Of a stretch of 20,030 bases of DNA, positions 6,536-14,153 are shown piece after piece. Position 1 is the stretch's first letter. Each line of letters opens with the position of its first letter. The notes beneath the pieces were generated by a model that saw only the letters and a list, made by a program, of their open reading frames with translations, did no database searches and had not been told where the DNA came from. This DNA is from an uncultured Holophagaceae bacterium (GTDB lineage: Bacteria; Acidobacteriota; Holophagae; Holophagales; Holophagaceae): NCBI GenBank assembly GCA_903919165.1, contig CAIXHJ010000225.1:1-20030 (forward strand), read 5' to 3'. Both the position numbers and the translations under genes were made by a program.

Positions 6536-8794
6536 TCAGTTCTCCTTCCGGATCAGTTTCCGCAGAGCGTCCCTCCCCGGATCGAGGAGATCCTCGATCG
6601 TCGCGTGGTTGATATCGGCGACGATGATCTGGCCCACCTCGTGGGCCACTTCCGTGAAGAGCCCCTGGTCCCGCATCTTTCCCGCCTGGTACTGGTTGTC
6701 CTCGGTGGGAGAGACGTAGTGGACGGAATCCACCTTGTAGCGATGGATCAGGAAGAGGTGGACCAGCGTCATCAGCCGCTTCTTCCGTAGCTGCTTCGAG
6801 AAGGTGTTCTGGTCCCTGACCGACAAGATGCTCCGGCCCCGTCGGTCCCGAATGGGGGCGAAGATCAGGTTGGCGTGCTTCTCCCCACCCTTGCCGACGA
6901 CCGTGATCTCCAGCAGCTCTGAACCGGCCCGGTGCGGAAGCAGGGTGACGCCCAGGGCTTCCTGGATGCCATAGTGTTCCCGCCAGAGGGCGAGCCAGTC
7001 TTCCAGGAGCTTCTTCGGGACCTCGGTCTGGATCAGGTGCTGGTGCTGGGTCGAGCCCTTCCCCATGGCCTTGGTTGTCGAAGTCCGGCCCGAGGAGGCG
7101 GCGAGGGCCGCATCCAGTCGGGGACCACCCACCAGCGTCTGGGGCGTCCGGTAGGGGGATTCAAGCAAGCGGAATTTCCGCTGGAGGTTGGCCAGGGCAA
7201 GCATGCCGTCCTGCTTCAGGGCGGTGGCGAAATCCTCCGCCGCCAGACCGTCGATCTGGTGGCCGCCATAGGTGATGAAGTTGAAGACGAAGCCCAGCTT
7301 CCCCAGTTCCTCAGGGAAGCGGCGCATCTGGTCCTCACTCATCCCCGTCGAATCCCAGCTGAAGGAGGGCGACAGGTTGTAGGCGAGCATCTTGTCCGGG
7401 AAGACCGCATGGATGGCGCCCGCGAATAGCTTGGCGTCGGCCAGATCCGCCGTTTTCGTCTCCATCCAGAGGATGTCCGCGAAGGGGGCGGCCGCGAGGG
7501 ATTTCGCGATGGCATAGGGAATCCCCCCGCGGACCTGGTAGTAGCCCTCCGCGGTCTTGGCGGTTTCGCAGTCCCAGGTCACGTAGATCCCGAGGCTCTC
7601 GGCCCGCTCCTGGGCGGCCCCCAGGGAGGCCGTGTGGGCGAAGGCATTCCACTCTTCAAGAGCGATCGGGAGGGTCTCGTCCTCGGAGAGCCTGAAGGCA
7701 AGTACCTCGGCCACGGCATCGCCGTAGGTCTCCAGCCCGGCATCGGCCTCCCAGGCCACGATGAAGCGTGACTCGACCTTGTCGAACATGGCGTCGAGAT
7801 GGACGAAGGAACCCCCGAGCCAGGCCGCGGCATGTTCTGCGATCACGGCTTCGAGGCCCGAACGGTCCAGCCAGGCGTCGGCCGCCGCGTACTGGAAATC
7901 GGGAATCTCGTAGAGCAGGTGTCCGTTGAGCTCGGTGACGCCCAGGGCGTGGAATCGGCGATGCAGGGCGAGGATGCAGGTCTTGTAGGAGGGCACGAAG
8001 GGATTGGTCGCCCCGAGGATGAAGGGTTGGTCCCGCTCATCGCTCCGGCCTTCCAGGAGGTTGGCGGCTTCCGCATCCGTGCGGGCCACGATGATGCCCG
8101 GGACCCGCATGACGTCGAGCTGGAAGCGGGCCGCGTTCAGCCGCTTGATCTGCTCGTCGGACGGCACAAGGACCTTGCCGCCCTGGTGGCCGCACTTCTT
8201 CGTGCCCGGTCGCTGATCCTCGATGTGGTAGCCAGGGATGCCGGCCTCTACGAAGCGCCGTACGAGATTGCGAACGTGGGGGTCCCCCCCGTGTCCGGTA
8301 TCCGCATCGGCGATGATGAAGGGGCGGAAGTCCACCTCGGGGGAAGCGGCGAGCTGGGCAGGGGACATCCGGGCGCGGAGGAAGCGCTGGTTGCGGTCCG
8401 CGGTGAGGAGGGCCCGAACCAGTCCGGAGGCCTCGTCGGGAACCTGGGAGAGCGGATAGCTGGCCAGGTCCGGCCCTGGATCCTCGGTCACGGAGCCTTT
8501 CGCCGAGGTGGCCCATCCCCCCAGGTAGATCCCTTCGATCCCCATCCGCTTCATGGCCACGGCCTGTCCCGGAGAATAGGGCCCAAACGTGGTGATGGAC
8601 TTCCTGGCCGAGAACAGCTCCCGGAGCCTGGCATGGAAGGCCTCCGCCGCCTCTCTTGCGACGGTGTAGTCCTGGGCGATGAGGCCCCGCTGCTCCACCA
8701 CCTGCCGTGCGGAATAAACCCGCCGGATCCCGGCGAACCGGGGGCTGTCGAAGTACTGCTGGGTGGACTGGAGGTCCTTCTCGAAGGGGTTCAT
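6536..8794 (-). CDS. aceA: Isocitrate lyase, long (ICL2-like) form
   Basis: The 752-residue protein splits isocitrate into glyoxylate and succinate, the first step of the glyoxylate shunt, in the cytosol. The catalytic signature KKCGH is at residues 199-203 with nucleophile Cys201. IADADTGHGG (161-170) supplies Mg/substrate-binding acidic residues, and NLSPSFSWD (473-481) is the conserved substrate-binding segment. YLGGWATSAKG near 90 also matches the family. Common bacterial enzymes are about 430-550 residues; this one has a long insert after the KKCGH region and a C-terminal extension of roughly 170 residues, like the long mycobacterial ICL2 form. AGGAG upstream of the ATG supports the start. 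No malate synthase lies in the window. A spacer of over 800 bp lies upstream, so it is probably transcribed from its own promoter. Confidence 0.96.
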   Translation of the reverse strand: MNPFEKDLQSTQQYFDSPRFAGIRRVYSARQVVEQRGLIAQDYTVAREAAEAFHARLRELFSARKSITTFGPYSPGQAVAMKRMGIEGIYLGGWATSAKGSVTEDPGPDLASYPLSQVPDEASGLVRALLTADRNQRFLRARMSPAQLAASPEVDFRPFIIADADTGHGGDPHVRNLVRRFVEAGIPGYHIEDQRPGTKKCGHQGGKVLVPSDEQIKRLNAARFQLDVMRVPGIIVARTDAEAANLLEGRSDERDQPFILGATNPFVPSYKTCILALHRRFHALGVTELNGHLLYEIPDFQYAAADAWLDRSGLEAVIAEHAAAWLGGSFVHLDAMFDKVESRFIVAWEADAGLETYGDAVAEVLAFRLSEDETLPIALEEWNAFAHTASLGAAQERAESLGIYVTWDCETAKTAEGYYQVRGGIPYAIAKSLAAAPFADILWMETKTADLADAKLFAGAIHAVFPDKMLAYNLSPSFSWDSTGMSEDQMRRFPEELGKLGFVFNFITYGGHQIDGLAAEDFATALKQDGMLALANLQRKFRLLESPYRTPQTLVGGPRLDAALAASSGRTSTTKAMGKGSTQHQHLIQTEVPKKLLEDWLALWREHYGIQEALGVTLLPHRAGSELLEITVVGKGGEKHANLIFAPIRDRRGRSILSVRDQNTFSKQLRKKRLMTLVHLFLIHRYKVDSVHYVSPTEDNQYQAGKMRDQGLFTEVAHEVGQIIVADINHATIEDLLDPGRDALRKLIRKEN

Positions 8795-9635
8795 GGTTGG
8801 CTCCTGTCGGGCGGTGGGGCTGCGTCAAGGTACCCGGTGAGGCGTGCAATCAGCCTGCAGTCGCCGTGCATATCCCTTTTTGGGGGCAACCAGCGCCTCC
8901 AGCGTGAACACACATGAATACGGCGCTAGGACCTGGTCTCGGAGTACCAAAGGCGAGGACATGGAAAGCATCCAGTCTGGAATCGCAGGCTGCATCAAAG
9001 CGGGTCCCTGCCGATCCTAACTCCGGCGGAGCCTCTTGAGATCCTCTTTTCTGATCCTGACCGCAGGTAAGTTGTCACCCCTCCACAGGCCTGGACCTCT
9101 ACCGGCGGGCCAGGTACAAGCTTCAGGTAACAACCTGCTGCTGATCGACATTTTCTCGACCTCCCCCAGCGGCCCAGGGCGAGGAGGGGGTTTCGAGAGG
9201 AAGCAAAGCCCTTTGCTCCCTTGGCGAATACCTGAAGGATTCTGCCGAACGAAGGTTGGGACATGGGCCGAAGGCGGGGGCACCATAAGGTTTCTGGGGA
9301 TGATCTGGGCTCATGACTTTGAGTCCCACGGAGTCACTCCGCCGAGGCGATCATGACTTCCGGACTCGCACCAACCCGAACCACGTTGTCTTTCTTCTCA
9401 TGCAGGCCCAAATGAGATGTTTGAACTCCCTGTCCACAAAAACATGGCCATAACCCTGGATATGCGCCTTCCATGATCGCTGTAAAAAAAGGTACCACAG
9501 TCATTAGAAGGAATGCCCATCCAATGGAACTAGAAAATAGTAGACAAATGGATGTAGATACAAGAACTTGCGAAAAAGGGAATTAGACACCATCCTTTTA
9601 GATTCAGCACTACCCCATTTCTCAAAGAGGTGCCT
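8795..9635. other. Gene-free stretch of about 840 bp
   Basis: No frame here has protein-like composition, a plausible ribosome site and a sensible length. The left part contains the leader of the leftward isocitrate lyase. A perfect small hairpin CAGGT-AACA-ACCTG lies at 9124-9137, and a copy of the 38-nt hairpin/ATG element at 9318-9355. From about 9480 to 9630 the sequence becomes clearly AT-richer, which probably marks the promoter region of the gene at 9636; I cannot place exact -35/-10 boxes. A small RNA cannot be excluded. Confidence 0.6.
9318..9355 (+). repeat. Dispersed 38-nt hairpin/ATG element, copy B
   Basis: It is identical at 30 of 38 positions to copy C without gaps; the right end CGCCGAGGCGATCATG is fully identical. 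Hairpin 1 is GAGTCC (9321-9326) with GGAGTC (9330-9335), one mismatch. CGC/GCG with loop CGAG forms the core of hairpin 2. GAGG lies 5 nt before the ATG (9353). That ATG opens only 20 codons (stop at 9413-9415), with no recognisable product. TCATGACTT occurs at 9311-9319 and again at 9351-9359, bracketing the element. Confidence 0.6.
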
Positions 9636-10778
9636 ATGAATATCCTGAGAACCATTGCCTTCGGGGCCGCCCTTGCGGCTATGCCCCTCGCCCTCACTCT
9701 TACGTTCGGCTGCGACAACAAGTCGCAATCCGAATCCACCGCATCCATTGATCTCGTCAAAAAGGTCGCGGAGGCTCAGACTGCCGAAGGCCAGGCCCAG
9801 GCAGCCGCCAAGGCCCAGGCGGAAGCCCTGGCCAAGGCGGGCCTGCAGCCCAACGCCGCGGTCATCCAACTGACGCCGGACCAGCGCACCCTCCTGGAAT
9901 CACGAGTCAAGAATGAAAAGGACAACAGCACGGCCGCCCTCATCCAGGAGATCCTGGATCGTGACAAGCAGATCGGTGAGCTCACCACGAAGGTGGCCCA
10001 TCTCCGTTCCGAGCTGCCCAAGCCCCAGATCGCCACAGAGAAGGACAACCACTTCGCCATGGCCGTGCGCTACCTGAAGGGCCGAGGAATCTCGGAGGAG
10101 AAGGCCAAGGAGCTCGCCGCCCGGGCCAACATCATGGAAGACCTCCAACCAGGCTGGCAGGTCTACCACCAGTATATGGGTGGCACGTACCTCACGGCCG
10201 TCACCCAGGGCAAGGCTGTTGTGGGCCCCACTGAATACCTGCACAACCAGCGTGCAGCCCTGGAACAGGCCCGCGATGAAAACATGGCCAAGGCCCACGA
10301 TCTTGCCGACCAGGTGGACGGCCTGGTGGCCCAGCGGGTCAAGGTGCAGGAGGAAGTGGACTCCCTGCGTACCGAGAAGACTTCCTTGTTGTCCCAGGTG
10401 AATGAACTCTCCACCCTGAGCCAGTCCCAGAAGGCCAAGCTCAACTCCTTGCATTACCTGATCGGGCAGCGCAAGCAACTGGTAGATGAGGGCGTCATTG
10501 TCGTGCCCATCTTCGCCAAAGACCGCATGGGTCCTAAAGCCCTGGCCTCCCGCTTCGTCAAGGACCTGCCTCTGGATGCTCCAAACCCCGAGGTTCAGAT
10601 CAAGGCCTCCGACTTAGGCCTCACCAAGATCAGCAAGGTGAACGTGGTTCCCGGGTCTTTGGTGAAGGACCAGCAGTACACCGTAACCCTCACTGAAGAT
10701 CGCAAGAGCGCCACCATCCGCATCCTGGATCCTGAACGTCTGCGAAACGACCGTGTGGTGTTCGCTGTGACGGATTGA
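9636..10778 (+). CDS. Exported, lipoprotein-like coiled-coil protein of unknown function
   Basis: The 380-residue product begins with a signal sequence (MNILRTIAFGAALAAMPLAL) ending in LTFGC. Cys26 is a likely but imperfect lipobox cysteine, which would anchor the protein to a membrane facing the periplasm. An Ala/Gln/Lys-rich helical stretch (about 40-70) follows. A middle part contains EKDNHFAMAVRYLKGRGIS and PGWQVYHQYMGGTYLTAV. A coiled coil (roughly 205-275: AALEQARDENMAKAHDLADQ and onward) leads to a C-terminal, apparently beta-rich domain ending TIRILDPERLRNDRVVFAVTD. AAAGAGG 5 nt before ATG 9636 fixes the start; a GTG at 9630 lies within that site. I do not recognise a family. It appears monocistronic: AT-rich upstream DNA and a strong terminator downstream. 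Confidence 0.88.
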   Translation: MNILRTIAFGAALAAMPLALTLTFGCDNKSQSESTASIDLVKKVAEAQTAEGQAQAAAKAQAEALAKAGLQPNAAVIQLTPDQRTLLESRVKNEKDNSTAALIQEILDRDKQIGELTTKVAHLRSELPKPQIATEKDNHFAMAVRYLKGRGISEEKAKELAARANIMEDLQPGWQVYHQYMGGTYLTAVTQGKAVVGPTEYLHNQRAALEQARDENMAKAHDLADQVDGLVAQRVKVQEEVDSLRTEKTSLLSQVNELSTLSQSQKAKLNSLHYLIGQRKQLVDEGVIVVPIFAKDRMGPKALASRFVKDLPLDAPNPEVQIKASDLGLTKISKVNVVPGSLVKDQQYTVTLTEDRKSATIRILDPERLRNDRVVFAVTD

Positions 10779-10796
10779 ACCGTTCCACCTACCTGC

Positions 10797-10838
10797 AACA
10801 AAGCGCCCCGGTCACCCGGGGCGCTTTGTTGTCTTTCC
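10797..10838 (+). terminator. Strong rho-independent terminator
   Basis: A perfect 15-bp stem, AACAAAGCGCCCCGG (10797-10811) with CCGGGGCGCTTTGTT (10816-10830), encloses a TCAC loop. It is followed by GTCTTT and lies 18 nt after the stop of the coiled-coil protein. The A/T flanks of the stem make it usable from both strands, but no leftward gene ends here. Confidence 0.92.
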
Positions 10839-10866
10839 CGCAACGGCGTTACCCTGAGTCCCTGGC

Positions 10867-10904
10867 TTTGAGCCCTGCGGGCTCCTTTCGCCGAGGCGAT
10901 CATG
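10867..10904 (+). repeat. Dispersed 38-nt hairpin/ATG element, copy C, forming the translation start of the FAD dehydrogenase
   Basis: Hairpin 1 is perfect: GAGCCC (10870-10875), loop TGC, GGGCTC (10879-10884). Hairpin 2 is TCGC (10888-10891), loop CGAG, GCGA (10896-10899). The only Shine-Dalgarno-like sequence, GAGG at 10893-10896, lies in the loop and first stem base of hairpin 2, 5 nt before ATG 10902. This geometry could present or hide the ribosome site. Copies A and B at 6012 and 9318 align without gaps. Confidence 0.65.
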
Positions 10905-12545
10905 CGCTACTTGCTCTCCGACCTGCCGCTGAACCTGGGCGAGGAGGCGCTGGACTTAGCGAAGGTGCTGGCCCACGCCCTTGGTGGTTTGTCGGCGGAC
11001 TACCAGGCCGTGACCCTGGAGCGCCGCAGCCTGGATGCCCGCCACAAAGGGGCCATCCGCTTCCTGGTGGCCATCAGTTTCGATGCGGATCGTAACCTGA
11101 CCTTGGGCCCGCAACCCGGCGGCCTGAAACTGGATCCGGCGTCGGTCAGGGCGCCCTGCGCGGTGGCAGCGCCACCGCGCCGCCCCAGCGTAGTCGTGGT
11201 GGGTAGCGGTCCCGCTGGAACATTCTGCGCCCTGCGTCTGCTGGACTATGGCATCGAACCCATCGTGCTCGAGCGCGGTCCTGCCATGGGCGAGCGGGTG
11301 AAGGCGATTTCGGGGTTGTGGAAGGACGCGGTGCTGGATGCAGAAGCCAACGCCCAGTTTGGCGAGGGAGGCGCCGGTACCTTCAGCGACGGCAAGCTCA
11401 CCACGCGCATCGGGCATCCCGCCACGCGCTACGTGCTGGAGGCTTTCGTGCGCTTCGGCGCGAACCCGCGGATCCTCTACCTGGCCAAGCCCCACGTGGG
11501 CACTGACGTCATCCGCCGTTGTGCTGTTCTCATCCGAAGATCGGCCGAGGCGCGGGGCGCCCAGTACCGCTTCCAGTCGAGGCTGGCGGAAATGCGCTTC
11601 GATGTGCTTGGCCGCGTCCGCGCGGCGGTGCTGGCCAGCGGCGAGGAGATTCCCTGCGAAGTCCTGGTGCTGGCGCCGGGCCACAGTGCCAGGGACACTT
11701 TCGAGATGCTGCACAGCCACGGCGTCGCCATGCGCCAGAAGCCCTTCGCCATGGGCGTGCGGGTGGAGCATCCCCAGGACCTCATTGACCGCTCTCAGTA
11801 CGGGCCCTCTGCCGGCCATTTGTCCCTTCCCGCCGCGGACTACAAGCTGGTCTGTAACTTCGGCCTGAACCGCGCCGCCTACAGCTTCTGCATGTGCCCC
11901 GGGGGCCAGGTGATCCAGTGCAGCAGCGAGCCAGGTGGCGTGGTGGTGAATGGCATGAGCAACGAGAAGCGGGATTCCGGCTTCGCGAATTCCGGTCTGG
12001 TAGCCAAAGTGAATACCGCGGATTTCGGCGGCGAGCACCTTCTTGCGGGGATGTATTTCCAGAGGAAGTGGGAGCAGGCCGCCTTCAGCGCGGCCGGTGA
12101 GACCTATGGTGCCCCGGCCATGGCCGTGCAGGATTTCGTCAAGGGCCGGGCCTCGGGGCACCTGCCGCGCACCAGCTTCAAGCCCTTCGCCGTGGCGGCG
12201 GACCTGCGCACCTGCCTGCCGGACTTCGTGCGGGAGCAGCTGGCGGGGGCGCTGCCCACTTTCGACAGGAAGCTCCACGGCTTCACCAGCCGCGAGGCCA
12301 TCCTGCTGGCCATCGAAAGCCGCACCAGCAGCCCCATCCAGTTGCTGCGGGGCGAGGATGGACAGTCGGTGTCCCATCCTGGGCTCTACCCCTGCGGCGA
12401 AGGCGCGGGCTTCGCGGGGGGCATCACCTCTGCCGCCGTGGACGGCATCCGCGTGGCCGAGTGGATCGCCCAATCCGCCGGGGCGCCTGTCTTCCAGCCC
12501 TTCGAGAAGCATGTGCGGGCCGGGGATTTGGCGAACGAGTATTGA
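10902..12545 (+). CDS. FAD-dependent dehydrogenase, COG2509 type
   Basis: The 547-residue protein has an N-terminal domain of about 90 residues containing LERRSLDARHKGAIRFLVAI, a hallmark of this family. The dinucleotide-binding strand PSVVVVGSGPAGTFCALRLL follows, with GSGPAG at 101-106 and the acidic ribose-binding end of the motif in IVLERG. QFGEGGAGTFSDGKLTTR, FAMGVRVEHPQ, and the C-terminal flavin-contact motif YPCGEGAGFAGGITSAAVDG complete the pattern. It probably binds FAD in the cytosol; the substrate of this family is not established. The ATG at 10902 is preceded by GAGG within a small hairpin that belongs to a dispersed repeat. A relic of the same gene start lies at 6047. The PPK2 gene starts 70 bp downstream, so co-transcription is possible. 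Confidence 0.93.
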   Translation: MRYLLSDLPLNLGEEALDLAKVLAHALGGLSADYQAVTLERRSLDARHKGAIRFLVAISFDADRNLTLGPQPGGLKLDPASVRAPCAVAAPPRRPSVVVVGSGPAGTFCALRLLDYGIEPIVLERGPAMGERVKAISGLWKDAVLDAEANAQFGEGGAGTFSDGKLTTRIGHPATRYVLEAFVRFGANPRILYLAKPHVGTDVIRRCAVLIRRSAEARGAQYRFQSRLAEMRFDVLGRVRAAVLASGEEIPCEVLVLAPGHSARDTFEMLHSHGVAMRQKPFAMGVRVEHPQDLIDRSQYGPSAGHLSLPAADYKLVCNFGLNRAAYSFCMCPGGQVIQCSSEPGGVVVNGMSNEKRDSGFANSGLVAKVNTADFGGEHLLAGMYFQRKWEQAAFSAAGETYGAPAMAVQDFVKGRASGHLPRTSFKPFAVAADLRTCLPDFVREQLAGALPTFDRKLHGFTSREAILLAIESRTSSPIQLLRGEDGQSVSHPGLYPCGEGAGFAGGITSAAVDGIRVAEWIAQSAGAPVFQPFEKHVRAGDLANEY

Positions 12546-12615
12546 CCGTCGGGAGGGGAAATCAGCTATCGTGACCCTTGCATCGAAAAGGATGCGCATC
12601 CGTCCCGGAGGAACC

Positions 12616-14088
12616 ATGTTCGAATCCGCGGAACTCGGCCACAAGGTCGCCAAAGAAGTCTGGGACAGGGACCTCCCCGCGTTGCGCGAGGCGCTGCTGG
12701 AGGCGCAGTACGGCCTCGCCGCCGCTAAATTCCCGGTGATCATCCTGGTGGCGGGGGTGGACGGTGCAGGCAAGAGCGAGACCGTGAACACACTCAATGA
12801 GTGGATGGATCCCCGCCACATCCAGGCCCACGGGCTCGACGAGCCTTCGGATGAGGAGCGGGAGCGCCCTCACATGTGGAGGTACTGGCGCATGCTGCCA
12901 CCCAAGGGAAAGATCGGGATCTTCGATGGCTCCTGGTATACGTGGCCGATCCTCGAGCGAGCCAATGGCCGCATCAAGACCTCGGAACTGGACCAGAACA
13001 TGGCCCGCGTCGCGCGCTTCGAGCAGATGCTCATCCACGAAGGGACGCTCGTGCTGAAGTTCTGGATGCACCTCGGCAAGGCGACCCAGAAGAAGCGCCT
13101 GAAGAGCCTGGAAAAGGACCCTCTGACCCGTTGGCGCGTGACGCCCCGGGACTGGAGGCACTTCGAGATGTACGACACCTTCCGGCAGGTGTCCGAACGC
13201 GCCCTTCGCTCCACCAGCACGGCGGACTCGCCCTGGATCGTCGTGGAGGCCACGGACTCCCGGTACCAGAAACTGACTGTGGGGAAGATCCTCCTGGAGC
13301 GGATGCGCGCTCGGTTGGACAACCCGGCCCCGAAACCGGGCCCTGTGGTGCGGCAAACTCCGGTGGCTCTCGACGAGATGAACATTCTCCGGGCCTTGGA
13401 CCTGAAAAAACGCCTCGACAAGAAGGACTACGAGGAAGAGCTGCTGAGCCTCCAGGGGAAACTGAACCTGCTCACCCGCCACCGCAACTTCCGGAAACAT
13501 TCCGTGGTGCTGGTCTTTGAAGGCGTGGATGCGGCGGGGAAGGGCGGCGGGATCCGCCGCATCACTCAGGCTCTGGATGCCCGTGTCTACCGCATCCAGC
13601 CCGTGGCGGCGCCCACCGAGGAGGAGCGGGCCCAGCCTTACCTCTGGCGCTTCTGGCGCCACCTGCCCCGGCGGGGCAAGTTCATGATCTTCGACAGAAG
13701 CTGGTACGGCCGCGTGCTGGTTGAACGGGTGGAAGGATACTGCTCCGAGGCCGACTGGCAGCGGGCCTACAGTGAGATCAACGACTTCGAGGATCAGATC
13801 GTGCGCAGCCAGAGTGTCCTGCTCAAGTTCTGGCTGTCCATCAGCCAGGAGGAGCAGCTGCGACGCTTCGAGGAACGTCAGTCGACGCCCTTCAAGCGTT
13901 TCAAAATCACCGAGGAGGACTGGCGCAACCGCGAGAAATGGCCCGTCTACGAGAACGCCATCTGCGACATGCTGGAGCGCACCAGTACCGAAATCGCGCC
14001 CTGGACCCTGGTCGAGAGCGAGGACAAGTATTACGGCCGGATCAAGATCGTCCGGACGCTGGTACAGAGGCTGGAGGATGAGCTGTAG
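12616..14088 (+). CDS. pap: Polyphosphate:AMP phosphotransferase (two-domain PPK2)
   Basis: The 490-residue protein consists of two tandem PPK2 domains. Domain 1 has Walker A GVDGAGKS (47-54), the AHGLDEPSDEERERP segment and FDGSWY (103-108). Domain 2 has GVDAAGKG (303-310), APTEEERAQPYLWRFW and FDRSWYGRVLVERV (359-372). Two-domain PPK2 enzymes transfer phosphate from polyphosphate to AMP, making ADP in the cytosol. Domain 1 lacks the Gly-Arg that follows SWY in domain 2, in line with the family view that the C-terminal half is the catalytically stronger one. GGAGGA (12607-12612) just before ATG 12616 fixes the start. The frame is open far upstream, but there it only overlaps the FAD dehydrogenase out of frame. 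The gene converges on the regulator at 14154. Confidence 0.95.
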   Translation: MFESAELGHKVAKEVWDRDLPALREALLEAQYGLAAAKFPVIILVAGVDGAGKSETVNTLNEWMDPRHIQAHGLDEPSDEERERPHMWRYWRMLPPKGKIGIFDGSWYTWPILERANGRIKTSELDQNMARVARFEQMLIHEGTLVLKFWMHLGKATQKKRLKSLEKDPLTRWRVTPRDWRHFEMYDTFRQVSERALRSTSTADSPWIVVEATDSRYQKLTVGKILLERMRARLDNPAPKPGPVVRQTPVALDEMNILRALDLKKRLDKKDYEEELLSLQGKLNLLTRHRNFRKHSVVLVFEGVDAAGKGGGIRRITQALDARVYRIQPVAAPTEEERAQPYLWRFWRHLPRRGKFMIFDRSWYGRVLVERVEGYCSEADWQRAYSEINDFEDQIVRSQSVLLKFWLSISQEEQLRRFEERQSTPFKRFKITEEDWRNREKWPVYENAICDMLERTSTEIAPWTLVESEDKYYGRIKIVRTLVQRLEDEL

Positions 14089-14124
14089 CTGTCGACTATC
14101 TGGTATCGGCAATCAGCGACTGAC

Positions 14125-14148
14125 AGCTGATGGCTGAGAGCTGATAGC
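14125..14148. repeat. Short direct repeat at a convergent junction
   Basis: AGCTGATGGC (14125-14134) and AGCTGATAGC (14139-14148) differ at one base and are spaced 14 nt apart. GGCT/AGCC arms (14132-14135 and 14146-14149) can pair. The repeat sits in the 65-bp space between the ends of two convergent genes. It may be a simple intergenic repeat with a modest hairpin; no T-run is seen. Confidence 0.4.
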
Positions 14149-14153
14149 CATGG

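Noticed and set aside
6102..6719. A 205-codon rightward open frame in the spacer
   Set aside because: Its second half is antisense to isocitrate lyase and to the coding-like small minus-strand frame; no ribosome site.
7799..8917. A 372-codon rightward open frame
   Set aside because: Antisense shadow of isocitrate lyase; no recognisable motif.
9036..9356. A 106-codon rightward open frame in the 840-bp spacer
   Set aside because: Gly/Pro/Arg-rich, no ribosome site, no motif, overlapped by an equally long leftward frame.
12043..12615. A 191-codon upstream extension of the PPK2 frame
   Set aside because: It overlaps the FAD dehydrogenase out of frame and is Arg/Ser/Pro-rich; GGAGGA before ATG 12616 marks the real start.
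10956..12821. A 621-codon leftward open frame
   Set aside because: Antisense to the FAD dehydrogenase and the start of the PPK2 gene; no domain recognised.
12562..14112. A 516-codon leftward open frame
   Set aside because: Antisense shadow of the two-domain PPK2 gene, which carries both Walker motifs.
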